Assembly (NCBI RefSeq): GCF_900078755.1
Contig: NZ_FKIH01000001.1
Length of the DNA: 64,000 nt
Strand: one strand, 5' to 3'
Source of the DNA: Ichthyocystis sparus
GTDB lineage: Bacteria > Pseudomonadota > Gammaproteobacteria > Burkholderiales > 2013Ark19i
Part shown: in pieces, positions 1 through 9,094 of the stretch
Layout of the letters: each line of letters begins with the position of its first letter
How positions within the stretch are numbered: position 1 is the stretch's first letter
The notes under the pieces: model-generated
Told to the model about the DNA's origin: nothing
What the model saw: only the letters and a program-made list of their open reading frames with translations
Database searches by the model: none
Program-made: the position numbers and the translations under genes

Positions 1-237
1 CTATCTGTTGTGAGTTGTGGACGAAGTTTGTTCTATATTTTCTAATATTTCTTTTGATGCAGATTGTATGTCAGTAAGTTGCGCAGCAGACTCTCCTGCC
101 GATAGTGTCGGCAAGTCTGGTGTATTAAGTGTATCAACCATGTGACCGGAAAGACCACTGGATGCAGCATTTTCTTGTTGTTCATCTTCTTGCTGACCGA
201 ACGCGTCCATTATTCGATAGACATTGGTAGGATCCAT
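1..237 (-). CDS. Short (78 aa) N-terminal paralogue of the unknown 598-aa protein at 1199-2995
   Basis: Unknown function. The 78 residues match the N-terminus of the long gene at 1199-2995: both begin with P-T-N, share D-E-Q-Q-E near residue 20, and end in a similar S-x-x-E-I-L-E-x-I-E-Q segment. The start is ATG at 235-237, preceded on the minus strand by GGAGA with six bases of spacing. The stop TAG lies at the very first bases of the window, so the protein ends where the paralogue continues for another 500 residues. It may be a truncated, decaying copy or a genuine small protein; the sequence beyond the window would decide. No domain is recognised. Confidence 0.55.
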   Translation of the reverse strand: MDPTNVYRIMDAFGQQEDEQQENAASSGLSGHMVDTLNTPDLPTLSAGESAAQLTDIQSASKEILENIEQTSSTTHNR

Positions 238-475
238 ATCTGTTCTCCAAGTTTATTGAATTAGGCAATTATAGTAGAGTATAAGAGCTTATAGATACAG
301 TAATAGGGAATACTTTCTCATTTACTCTGCATCTTAGTCTGTTGTAAGTAATATATCAGTTGTGGAGCTATATTGTTTTGTTATCTGTAACCCTGTAGGG
401 TAGTATATTTTTTATATGTGACTATATTAATTTAGAATTAATTATTGTTACTGTTTTAGATGCTTACATATAGGT
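238..475 (-). repeat. Upstream region duplicated with that of the 598-aa gene
   Basis: The sequence before the short gene resembles the sequence before the long one (roughly 2996-3235). Shared pieces include the GGAGA Shine-Dalgarno, an ATACTTTCTCA block and an AATTAATTATTGTTA block in the same order. Gene start and upstream region were therefore duplicated together. No sharp promoter can be assigned. The rest, up to 816, shows no convincing gene. Confidence 0.5.
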
Positions 476-816
476 TATCTCATCTCATATCTTTCAAACA
501 TCATTTTAGTATATCGAATTAGATTGTTACGCTTGTTATTATCATAATGCAGGTTTGATTGCATAAACAATTATTCAGTATTGATTTATTAGGTGTTGAT
601 TTTTTTAACGGCTTGATTGTCATGCGCATTAACAGCAGTTAAGGTTATTACAGTAAGTAATTATGATATATATTGGCATAAACACACCCCTGTTGCTAAT
701 AGCTTAACAACAGGGTACATAAGATTATCAATGATTGAGGCTATTTCGTCTTGTCATACGAACGTACTTGCTGAAGAGCAAGATACCATTCGTGAATGGT
801 GTTCATGCGGTAAGGT

Positions 817-1095
817 ATGAAGTTACCAATTTTACTAGCCACCATAGACATGCTTTTATCAACGTCTAACCGAGATTACCAAAAACATGAGTTACCCTTG
901 GAGAAATTGTCATTGCTGGAGAAATTAATTTTTTCCACTAAAGATTATAACAAAATACGAGAGTAAGCCAAGCTTGGTTTCAAGTGGATAATTATTCCCT
1001 ATGATAATGCGCCTATGCAATAAATTGTTGGTGTAAAGTCTTACCTAGTGCATTCAGTACATGAATCTGTCTCTATTGCCTTGCCAAATCAATAG
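817..1095 (+). pseudogene. radA: Decayed remnant of the C-terminal part of radA (DNA repair ATPase RadA/Sms)
   Basis: Translation from the ATG at 817 gives a frame with in-frame stops at 964-966 and 1021-1023. It can be laid over the C-terminal Lon-like domain of RadA. L-L-A near the start fits the Leu-Leu-Ala helix. E-K-L-S-L-L-E-K-L-I sits where RadA has G-E-V-G-L-x-G-E-I-R, and A-K-L-G-F-K-W-I-I-I-P sits where RadA has A-A-K-x-G-F-K-R-A-I-V-P. I-V-G-V-K follows at the expected distance near the end. The N-terminal zinc finger and ATPase parts are not visible upstream. The match is by eye and the remnant is very degraded, but spacing across about 70 residues agrees. A coding function is unlikely. 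Confidence 0.5.
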
Positions 1096-1198
1096 CTAGA
1101 GCATCGTGATGGCAGATAGATAAAAAAGTACACGATAGCAATGAATGCACAATATCAGCAGGGATATTTATGCATAGATAGACACATGATACTTGCTG

Positions 1199-2995
1199 TT
1201 ATTTATTAGCTTTAAATTGTCTAATAGCGGAAGATAGCAGTTCATTGGCACCATTGTTACTTGATCGTATCAATGCACTTGAACCATGACCACAACCTGT
1301 CCTAATTTCTAATATTACTATCTTAATAAAATTTTCTAGTCCACCCAATAAACGATCCATAATATTAGTAGCAATTACTCTCTTGTGTTCTGCAGTAAAG
1401 GAGCATAAGTTTCCATTCGATTCCACATAAAAAGATTTATTACAAATATTATCCCAAGATTTTTCTACTCTTTCTGCTATGTCTGGGATAGTTCTATTTA
1501 TAAAATATTGTTTAGCAGAAATTTGCAGTCTCATTATTAGCGGATATTCACCAGGTTCCAGTGATGGCTCGCTGGGTTTAGATTCATCAGTATTTATGTT
1601 TCCATCTTCTTCTCTATTTTGTGCAATAGTCATAAGTTTTGATCCTGCATCTGATGTTCTCATAAAGAAAGATAGTTCAGTAAGCGATAATGATTCAATT
1701 TCTAAAAGTGCGCTGTATGCATTAAATGACACAATCATTCCTGAATACACTCTTGCAATGTTTTTAGCTATAAAATCACTAGTTAACATGGAATTTACTA
1801 CCCCTTGTAGGGCTTCATTTATGGAAGATGTTACTTTTTTTTCTATACAATTATACATGTATCCTGCAACTTCATTTTTAAATGAAAAATTACTATTTGC
1901 AATACATTCGCGGCATGTACCATACAAAATGGAAGTAATTCTATTAACAATTGAAAAATCTTCTGATAAAAATGAAAGCATTATCGCAATTGCACTATCC
2001 AATGTTGTTGGCATATGTTGAATTCTGCTTTTCCATAATGCAGTTAGTAGTAAGTAGAAATTGTCTGCTAGAGCTGAGGAAGTCTTTGCAGAGCAAGCAA
2101 GAATTCTGCTATGAATATACATAATAGTATCTTCAACATTTTTAGCGTTTTCTACATAGTGACATGACCTACCAATTTTTGCATATTCACCTACTAATGA
2201 AGACAATAAAGAGTTGGCCATGTAATTACAATCAAGCGAATTTTTTATTAAACCTATAAATACATTGTCTAACAATATTGGCAATTCTGCATCTGATAAT
2301 TTTATTAAGCTAAGTTTTCTGATGTAGTTAGGAATGCGCTTTATAGATATTTTGTTTGTTTTTGTGAGTTTTTTTAACGAAGTACTTAATGTTGTGCAAT
2401 TTTCTTTTTTAGTACATTTAGCGTCGGTAATATATGTTGTTGGTATTAACAAGTTGAAATCTATGGGCTCATATATACTATAATTTTCATCAGATTCATC
2501 GCTGTTGTATTCAATATCACTAAATAATTCAATATCACTATGGGATTTATTATTGCTGCTGTTGTCGCTTTCATTATTATTACTATGATAAGTAGTATCA
2601 CATATCATATATGTGTCCTCACACGCTGAGCCGGATCCTACATTTTCCCTATTTGAATTTAATAGTGCATTAGCAATTACATTACCTACTGAAGTTAGCG
2701 ATGTATTGTCATCACTTTGACTAATTATACTTATGTCATCATATGCATAATCAGATAAGCTGCATTTAGGTTGCTCTGTATCCTGTTCTATATATTCTAA
2801 TATTTCTTCTAGTGTAGATTGTGTATTATCAATTTGTGTAACAGAACTTGTTATTAATGATGGCTCTTGTACGTTCGGTATAGAACTTATATTTACCATA
2901 TTACTTACAGCTTTATCAGAGGGAGTGCTTTCTTGTTGTTCATCTGCTTGGTGATCTAGCGCTTCCGTTGCTCTATCAATATTGGTAGGACTCAC
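1199..2995 (-). CDS. Unknown 598-aa Asn/Ser-rich protein, possible host-directed protein
   Basis: I do not recognise this protein. I place the start at GTG 2993-2995, not at the ATG two codons upstream: GGAGA then has normal spacing, and the start aligns exactly with the ATG of the short paralogue at 1-237. Residues 1-200 are low-complexity, acidic and Ser/Asn-rich. From about 200 the sequence becomes mixed hydrophobic and looks helical, ending in a basic Q-F-K-A-N-K tail. No signal peptide or membrane helix is evident. It is divergent to typA, with about 520 bp between the starts. The helical part has a G-x-L-x-x-F-T-x-E pattern that faintly recalls the modules of the large array further right; this is suggestive only. 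Confidence 0.75.
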   Translation of the reverse strand: MSPTNIDRATEALDHQADEQQESTPSDKAVSNMVNISSIPNVQEPSLITSSVTQIDNTQSTLEEILEYIEQDTEQPKCSLSDYAYDDISIISQSDDNTSLTSVGNVIANALLNSNRENVGSGSACEDTYMICDTTYHSNNNESDNSSNNKSHSDIELFSDIEYNSDESDENYSIYEPIDFNLLIPTTYITDAKCTKKENCTTLSTSLKKLTKTNKISIKRIPNYIRKLSLIKLSDAELPILLDNVFIGLIKNSLDCNYMANSLLSSLVGEYAKIGRSCHYVENAKNVEDTIMYIHSRILACSAKTSSALADNFYLLLTALWKSRIQHMPTTLDSAIAIMLSFLSEDFSIVNRITSILYGTCRECIANSNFSFKNEVAGYMYNCIEKKVTSSINEALQGVVNSMLTSDFIAKNIARVYSGMIVSFNAYSALLEIESLSLTELSFFMRTSDAGSKLMTIAQNREEDGNINTDESKPSEPSLEPGEYPLIMRLQISAKQYFINRTIPDIAERVEKSWDNICNKSFYVESNGNLCSFTAEHKRVIATNIMDRLLGGLENFIKIVILEIRTGCGHGSSALIRSSNNGANELLSSAIRQFKANK

Positions 2996-3476
2996 ATTCA
3001 TTCTCCAATTTAAATTTATTACCTAAATAATGAGTGTAGAGTCTAAGAGTGCGCAAAAATAAAAAGAAGGCATACTTTCTCAGTTATATTGCATATCATA
3101 CATTAGTTGTTAAATCATATTCTATCTAAATTATTATGATGGATTATATTATTTTATTGCTCATAATTAGATTGATGGAGATATTTTTTAATGTGAGACT
3201 AATATTAATTTGTAATTAATTATTGTTATTGCATATTTTTTTATACATTGATTATTTGTAGTATTATGCAATTGGTATTTAGATTATGGTTGTATAATAT
3301 TGTTAAAACTGCGGTGTGTTATGGAATAAACATGCGGCATACCTAACGTTATTATTTTTCTAAAGCTAATCCATATTTAATGAGATCAATGCACTAAACT
3401 GCATAGCCAGGTGTCTTTACTTATTGCTACTAGTTTTTTTATCATCGATCCAATATGTTTTAAATTGGTTATTCTG

Positions 3477-3482
3477 TATAAT
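3477..3482 (+). promoter_or_regulatory. Candidate -10 box (TATAAT) for typA
   Basis: A perfect TATAAT lies about 40 bases before the typA start, implying a 5' leader of roughly 30 bases. The expected -35 position has only a weak match (TATGTT at 3454-3459). The remainder of the 2996-3520 gap is AT-rich, divergent intergenic sequence with no gene that I can support. Confidence 0.35.
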
Positions 3483-3520
3483 GATGGCCTTTTACACTTA
3501 GCTGAAAGATTAGTCAATTT

Positions 3521-5335
3521 ATGCAACGTAATGTACGTAATATTGCTGTTATAGCTCACGTGGATCACGGTAAAACTACCCTAGTTGATAAGATATTGCA
3601 CCACGCAGGCGCTTTTGAAGCTCACCAGCACATTGCTGAGCGTGTGATGGATTCTAATGATCTAGAAAAAGAACGTGGCATAACTATTTTGGCTAAGAAT
3701 ACAGCAGTTGATTACATGGGGGTACACATAAATATTATTGATACCCCTGGTCACGCTGATTTTGGTGGAGAAGTTGAGCGTGTTTTATCAATGGTTGATG
3801 GTGCTCTACTTATAGTGGATGCTGTTGAAGGGCCTATGCCACAAACACGCTTTGTTACTAAAAAGGCGTTGTCTCTCGGATTGCGTCCCATTGTTGTTAT
3901 AAATAAGGTTGATAGAATTCATGCCCATCCTGATAGAGCTGTTGATCAGGTATTTGATCTTTTTGATCGCTTAGGTGCTAGTAACGAACAGCTTGATTTT
4001 GCTGTGGTTTATACATCTGCTATCCAAGGTTGGGCAGTTAAGGATCTAAATGACGATAAGAATTCTATGGTTCCATTATTTGAGACAATTATAGAGGTGG
4101 TTCCTAGTCCTATATCCGATGTTGATGCACCACTGCGGTTGCAAATTTCAGAGCTGAGTTACTCTAACTATGTGGGACGTATTGGCATAGGTCGTATACA
4201 TAGCGGTTCTTTAAGATCTGGCGATAGTGTAGTGGTTTGCAACTGTAGTGGTAAATGTTTAAAGACTGTTATTTCAGCTATATACGGTTTTAGCGGTTTA
4301 AACAGAGTTCAGATGAGTAGCGCCTTGGCAGGTGATATTGTTCAAATTGAAGGCATAGACGCTTTGTCAATAGGCGATACAGTTTGTCATCCAGACGCCG
4401 TGGAGCCACTTCCAGTAGTATCTGTTGACGAGCCAACCTTGCGGATATCGTTTTTAGTCAACTCATCACCATTTGCGGGGCGTGAAGGTAAGTTTTTGAC
4501 CTCACGCCAAATTCGTGAGCGCTTGCAGAGGGAATGTTTGACAAATGTTTCTCTGCAAGTTCACGAAATCGATAATCATGATATTTTTGAAGTTTGCGGG
4601 AGGGGGGAATTACATATTTCTATTCTTCTTGAGAATATGAGACGCGAAGGCTATGAGATGGCAGTGGGCCGGCCTCAGGTTATTCGTAAGGAGATAGACT
4701 CTGTTTTATGCGAACCCTTCGAACGTCTGACATTGGAGGTTGATACTTCCAACCAAGGTTCTGTTATGCAGGCTATTGGTATGCGAGGTGGTGAGTTAAT
4801 TGAATTAGTTATAGTAGATGGGGAGCGTACACGGCTGGAGTATCGTATTCCTGCACGTGGATTAATTGGCTTTCAGAGCGAATTTTTAAATTTGACCCGT
4901 GGTACAGGTATAATGAGTCATATTTTTGATGAATATTTACCTGCAATTTCCACCGGAATTGTATCGCGTACTCAGGGGGTTCTTATCTCACAAGAGCAGG
5001 GTGTTGCAGTGGCCTACGCGCTGTGGAAATTACAGGAAAGGGGTAGGTTATTTATAGGTCCAGGAGAGCCAGTTTACGAAGGAATGGTTATTGGTATTCA
5101 TAGTAGAGAGAACGATCTCGTTGTCAATCCCATTCGTGAGAAAAAACTAACTAATATACGAGCAGACGGTAAAGATGAACACATAGATTTAGTGCCACCA
5201 ATAGAGATGTCTCTTGAGGCAGCAATTGCATTCATTGCTGAAGACGAGCTAGTTGAGGTTACTCCCTCTAAGATTCGTCTACGTAAGAGGTATCTATCTG
5301 AATCAGATCGTCGTCGTCAGGGCAGGTTGTCCTAA
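3521..5335 (+). CDS. typA: Ribosome-associated translational GTPase TypA/BipA
   Basis: TypA/BipA is a cytoplasmic GTPase of the EF-G superfamily that binds 70S ribosomes and supports 50S assembly and stress growth. The 604 residues are full length for the family. G1 is A-H-V-D-H-G-K-T-T at 12-20, G3 is D-T-P-G-H at 74-78 and G4 is N-K-V-D at 128-131. The EF-Tu domain 2-like barrel, the EF-G III/V-like domains and the TypA-specific C-terminal domain follow without a break. The Shine-Dalgarno is weak. The stop codon overlaps that of convergent ygfZ. Nothing unusual is seen. Confidence 0.97.
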   Translation: MQRNVRNIAVIAHVDHGKTTLVDKILHHAGAFEAHQHIAERVMDSNDLEKERGITILAKNTAVDYMGVHINIIDTPGHADFGGEVERVLSMVDGALLIVDAVEGPMPQTRFVTKKALSLGLRPIVVINKVDRIHAHPDRAVDQVFDLFDRLGASNEQLDFAVVYTSAIQGWAVKDLNDDKNSMVPLFETIIEVVPSPISDVDAPLRLQISELSYSNYVGRIGIGRIHSGSLRSGDSVVVCNCSGKCLKTVISAIYGFSGLNRVQMSSALAGDIVQIEGIDALSIGDTVCHPDAVEPLPVVSVDEPTLRISFLVNSSPFAGREGKFLTSRQIRERLQRECLTNVSLQVHEIDNHDIFEVCGRGELHISILLENMRREGYEMAVGRPQVIRKEIDSVLCEPFERLTLEVDTSNQGSVMQAIGMRGGELIELVIVDGERTRLEYRIPARGLIGFQSEFLNLTRGTGIMSHIFDEYLPAISTGIVSRTQGVLISQEQGVAVAYALWKLQERGRLFIGPGEPVYEGMVIGIHSRENDLVVNPIREKKLTNIRADGKDEHIDLVPPIEMSLEAAIAFIAEDELVEVTPSKIRLRKRYLSESDRRRQGRLS

Positions 5336-6210
5336 TGCTTAACTAAATCTACTACTTCTATTTTCTCGTTGTTTGTTAGAGATAGGTTCCCATTTCCTAT
5401 TTTTTCGTCAATTAAAACACATAGGATCCTATGTGTTTTTTCTTCTGGGAGCTTGCTTACTCCCATCACTATCCCTATTTCCTCTTTGTCATGCACTACT
5501 GACTCACCAACCAGTACCATTTTGTTGGCTTCAACTTGGCAGCGATAAAGATTTCTCTTGGATTGTCCCTTGTAGTGAGTACGTGCAATTACTTCTTGTC
5601 CAGGATAACAACCCTTATCAAAGCTAAGCCCTACTCCTGATCTAAGTCCAATAGCCTGAGGTATAACTTTTTCATATGTTTCAGGTAACACCCATACATA
5701 CCCACAATGCCACAGGTGGGCATTCCATAGATCCACATAGTCATGATTACGACATTCTATAGGGTGTATTTCACTTGATACCTGTAACCGTCCAAGTTGA
5801 TCATAGCATAGCACCGTGGTACCATCCTCCATGCGGTAAATGTTTGTTTCAACAGCATTTTGTGGCCCCATGATGGCTGCTATTTGAGATTGACCTACTG
5901 TCATTAACCTGACCCTGGAGCGTAGAATATAGCGCTCCAAGTCATTTATGAAGCGTAATTCTAGTGCTTTTGGTAGAATAATGTGTACTCCTTGTTCGTC
6001 TTTCCAGATCCATAGCACGGCCTTTATGCGTCCCTGGGGGTTACACCAGGCCGATATTTGCCATTTATCAGGGTCAAGCTTCTTTAAATCATTTGTGAGC
6101 TGGTTATGCAGAAAAGATATAGCATCGGTTCCTGTAGCTAAAATGTGCGAAAACCCGGTCAAACTCACTATTTTGGTGTCTTCGTGCAAAATATCTACTA
6201 AACTCGGCAC
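5332..6210 (-). CDS. ygfZ: tRNA-modifying, folate-binding protein YgfZ
   Basis: YgfZ is a folate-binding, GcvT-like protein that supports assembly or repair of certain Fe-S enzymes such as MiaB. The family signature K-G-C-Y-P-G-Q-E is present at residues 199-206 (292-aa numbering), with the conserved cysteine, followed by R-T-H-Y-K-G. The frame is open up to an ATG at 6288. I prefer the GTG at 6208-6210 because AAGGGGA lies just upstream on the minus strand, the protein then begins near the usual family start, and it no longer overlaps mltG. The 3' end overlaps the typA stop. It is divergent from mltG, with a gap of about 40 bp. Confidence 0.9.
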   Translation of the reverse strand: MPSLVDILHEDTKIVSLTGFSHILATGTDAISFLHNQLTNDLKKLDPDKWQISAWCNPQGRIKAVLWIWKDEQGVHIILPKALELRFINDLERYILRSRVRLMTVGQSQIAAIMGPQNAVETNIYRMEDGTTVLCYDQLGRLQVSSEIHPIECRNHDYVDLWNAHLWHCGYVWVLPETYEKVIPQAIGLRSGVGLSFDKGCYPGQEVIARTHYKGQSKRNLYRCQVEANKMVLVGESVVHDKEEIGIVMGVSKLPEEKTHRILCVLIDEKIGNGNLSLTNNEKIEVVDLVKH

Positions 6211-6250
6211 AATATTCCCCTTACGGCAGCAATTTTTGTAAGATTCATGT

Positions 6251-7279
6251 ATGACTGCTCTGCGCCACACAATTATTTCGTTATCCATTCTATTTGTTTT
6301 TTTGCTAGGTACATATTATTTTTTTGTTTTCCGGCCCATTCCTATAGATGTTGTTGGACGTTCTCTGCCAGTTAAAAAATATATGACCCTATACCAAATT
6401 GCCATGCAAGCTAGACAAGAAGGATTTTATGTGCCTTTTTGGGTATGGCGTACGGCAGAGAAATTTCTCTGTGGCAAATCTTTTTTTTATGCTGGATATT
6501 ACGATTTTATTGCTGGAGAATCACTATACACTCTTATTAGTATGCTTTGTCACGGTAAAGCTCGCATGGGACGATTTACCATAATCGAAGGAAGCACATG
6601 GAGTATGATTCGCAATAAACTAGATACTACTCCCGATATAGATCACAAAATTGGTAATATGAGCAATCGTGATATCTTGCTATCGCTATCTGATAGAGAG
6701 CATCATTCCATGGAAGGCTTGCTTTTCCCAGATACTTATATGTACGCTCCAGGGGAGGATGATATCAGCCTATTGCGGCGTGCTCATAGAAAAATGATAA
6801 AAATTATAAATGATATTTGGGTAGAGCGTGATCAGGCTGGTGTTCCTTTGGGAAAGTCGTACGATCTTTTGGTTATAGCATCTCTTATTGAAAAGGAGGT
6901 AAATATTTCTAGTGAAAAGATTAAGGTTGCTAGTGTATTTTATAACCGGTTAAGGAATAAAATGTTTTTGCAAAGTGATCCTACTGTTTGCTATAATTCT
7001 CACTGTTCTGAGCGGTTGTATCCAAAGAACCACGATCTGCTGAAATTTCATCCACATAATACCTACCGTCGTGCTGGATTGCCCCCTACGCCTATCTGTT
7101 TCCCGAGTGTATCATCTCTTATTGCCGCTGCTCATCCTGACAAAACCAGCTACTATTACTTTGTTGCCAAAGGTGATGGTTCTAGTTACTTTTCTCACTC
7201 CTTATTGCAGCACAATAAGGCTGTTAAAATGTTTATGCCGGCGGGACGTGTACGCACTACTGCCTATCATATAGGGTAA
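6251..7279 (+). CDS. mltG: Endolytic murein transglycosylase MltG (YceG)
   Basis: MltG is an inner-membrane lytic transglycosylase that cleaves nascent glycan strands and sets their length. The protein has 342 residues. A single N-terminal membrane anchor (about residues 8-29) precedes a periplasmic YceG domain. L-L-F-P-D-T-Y and S-L-I-E-K-E (residues 211-216, holding the family glutamates) are present, followed by F-Y-N-R-L and the L-Q-S-D-P-T-V motif. It heads an apparent operon with tmk (9 bp gap) and holB. Its presence implies that the organism still makes peptidoglycan. Confidence 0.95.
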   Translation: MTALRHTIISLSILFVFLLGTYYFFVFRPIPIDVVGRSLPVKKYMTLYQIAMQARQEGFYVPFWVWRTAEKFLCGKSFFYAGYYDFIAGESLYTLISMLCHGKARMGRFTIIEGSTWSMIRNKLDTTPDIDHKIGNMSNRDILLSLSDREHHSMEGLLFPDTYMYAPGEDDISLLRRAHRKMIKIINDIWVERDQAGVPLGKSYDLLVIASLIEKEVNISSEKIKVASVFYNRLRNKMFLQSDPTVCYNSHCSERLYPKNHDLLKFHPHNTYRRAGLPPTPICFPSVSSLIAAAHPDKTSYYYFVAKGDGSSYFSHSLLQHNKAVKMFMPAGRVRTTAYHIG

Positions 7280-7288
7280 TATATAGCT

Positions 7289-7921
7289 GTGAAAAAAGGA
7301 TATTTTATAACTTTGGAGGGTCTTGATGGGGTTGGCAAAAGTACCCATGCTTCTTGGTTGGAGTCGCGATTGGGAACATGTGGGTACTCTGTTTTAAAGA
7401 CTCGTGAGCCAGGGGGAACTGATTATGGTGAACGCCTTCGTCCTATATTTTTGTGCCTTGATATTTCCGTTGAAGCTGAGTGTATGCTAGCAATGTCCAT
7501 GAGACTCCAGCATGTTTCGGAGAAAATATTACCTGCATTAAGTTCTGGGCAGTATGTAGTTTGCGAGCGTTTTATGGATGCCACGTACGCTTATCAAAGC
7601 GGTGGCCGCGGCATGTCTTACAGCAAGATTTATGCTATAGAGAAAGTATTGACTTTACCAAATGTAGACCTAACATTTTTTCTTGATGCACCTTTTGACG
7701 TGTTGCGCCAAAGGTTAGATCCTGCTAACGTCGATCGTTTCGAATTACAATCAAGTGATTTTTTTGCGCGCGTACGAGCTATTTATCAGAGAAGAATTCA
7801 GGAAGATCCATGCCGTTTTGTCGTTATTGATGCTACACAACCTATAGATATTATTAGAGAAATTATTGATTGTTCCCTTGTTGATAAGGGCATAATTTCA
7901 TCATCTATTGCTCTGGATTGA
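7289..7921 (+). CDS. tmk: Thymidylate kinase
   Basis: Phosphorylates dTMP to dTDP in dTTP synthesis, in the cytoplasm. The 210-residue protein has the P-loop E-G-L-D-G-V-G-K-S-T at 10-19, the R-E-P-G-G substrate motif, the E-R-F-x-D-A motif and A-Y-Q-x-G-G-R-G. The start is GTG at 7289. The stop TGA overlaps the region just before the holB start, so translation of the two is probably coupled. Length and motifs are normal for a bacterial Tmk. Confidence 0.96.
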   Translation: MKKGYFITLEGLDGVGKSTHASWLESRLGTCGYSVLKTREPGGTDYGERLRPIFLCLDISVEAECMLAMSMRLQHVSEKILPALSSGQYVVCERFMDATYAYQSGGRGMSYSKIYAIEKVLTLPNVDLTFFLDAPFDVLRQRLDPANVDRFELQSSDFFARVRAIYQRRIQEDPCRFVVIDATQPIDIIREIIDCSLVDKGIISSSIALD

Positions 7922-7926
7922 AACTA

Positions 7927-9024
7927 ATGATAGATTGTTGTTGGCACGATCTCTATGAGAAGCAATGCTCTGATCCGCATTTTCTGTTTCCGTGGTACGA
8001 TGATGAATATAAGCGTGTCATGGATGTCGTACGTTGCAATACAGTTCAGGTATTGCTCCTATCTGGGTTGACTTTGACGGGATTGTTTAAGCTATCGTAT
8101 TTAGTAAGCTCCTCGTTGTTATGTGAAAAAGGTACTGGAAGCTCTTATCCGTGTGGTGTGTGTGTTGGTTGTCGTTGGGTTATGGCCGATACTCACCCCG
8201 ATTTGCGATGTTTGCTGTCAAGGTCGTCCTTGTTAGAGTTTCTGCCCCCATCTGTGAATATCGGTCGGACTGATAGTGGGGATTCAGATAAAAGTTTATC
8301 TGGTATTTCTGTGGACAGAGTGCGCGACTTGTCTAATTTTTTTTCACTATCTACTCATCGCGGTCTTCGTGTAGTTTTTATTGCCCCAGTTGAATCTCTA
8401 ACTGAAAGTGCTTCCCAGGCCCTGCTCAAAACTTTGGAGGAGCCTCTCTCAAAAACCATTTTCGTTCTTATGAGCTATGCTCCTCACCTCCTCAAGGAGA
8501 CACTTCTAAGTCGTTGTCAAGTGCACTTCCGTGTCTCCGCTCCTAGAGCAAATTTTGTAGAGTCGTGGTTACTGAAAATATCGTCTTCATCAATGTCGTT
8601 ACTTCCTCCTCCTATTGTGCCTTTTATTATCCATCGACCATTCTATGCATTAATAATTATTGCAACAGGAACATATACTATCCTAGGTAAGATCCATAGT
8701 TTACTGTTTATTAGACCATTTAATTTTTGGGAAACTATTTCTTCATGTAAAGAACTAATCAGGGCGTGGTCTAAGTTTTTGACATCCCATCAAGCTATTA
8801 TGGTTTTGCTAGACATAATTATAGTTATATTGCGAAGTCATATTAGTTATTACTGGAGCGCAGAATCTGAAAACTTGTCGTTACATGAGAAAAGTGGTGG
8901 TTTGTTAGCTTGGTTGGGTTTTTTTGACCAAATGCAGGAATCTTATCGCATGCTTTGTAGTGCGTTGCCAAATTATGAGTTACTCCTTGAGCATGTTATG
9001 GGATATCACCCCTTTTTGAGTTAG
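7927..9024 (+). CDS. holB: DNA polymerase III subunit delta-prime
   Basis: Delta-prime is the stator of the clamp loader. Residues 66, 76, 79 and 82 are four cysteines forming the zinc module, and T-H-P-D follows as in the E. coli protein. The sensor region contains A-L-L-K-T-L-E-E-P and S-R-C-Q. The Walker A position is degenerate, which is normal for HolB. I prefer the ATG at 7927; a TTG at 7918 in the same frame would overlap tmk. The C-terminal collar domain is diverged but of normal length. It sits between tmk and pilZ, as in many gammaproteobacteria. Confidence 0.93.
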   Translation: MIDCCWHDLYEKQCSDPHFLFPWYDDEYKRVMDVVRCNTVQVLLLSGLTLTGLFKLSYLVSSSLLCEKGTGSSYPCGVCVGCRWVMADTHPDLRCLLSRSSLLEFLPPSVNIGRTDSGDSDKSLSGISVDRVRDLSNFFSLSTHRGLRVVFIAPVESLTESASQALLKTLEEPLSKTIFVLMSYAPHLLKETLLSRCQVHFRVSAPRANFVESWLLKISSSSMSLLPPPIVPFIIHRPFYALIIIATGTYTILGKIHSLLFIRPFNFWETISSCKELIRAWSKFLTSHQAIMVLLDIIIVILRSHISYYWSAESENLSLHEKSGGLLAWLGFFDQMQESYRMLCSALPNYELLLEHVMGYHPFLS

Positions 9025-9044
9025 CAGAGTACTATTTTACTCTG
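9025..9044 (+). terminator. Short hairpin after holB
   Basis: CAGAGTA and TACTCTG form a 7-bp perfect stem with a six-base loop, directly after the holB stop. No U-run follows, so it may be a weak terminator or an mRNA 3'-end stabiliser rather than a strong stop. Confidence 0.35.
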
Positions 9045-9094
9045 TGATACATTTGGGTAGCTAACTATAAAACTACAATTACGAGAAATACAAT

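Noticed and set aside
617..820. 67-codon open frame before the radA remnant, with a stop overlapping ATG 817
   Set aside because: No similarity that I can recognise, no ribosome-binding site, and it lies in a decayed region; probably chance.
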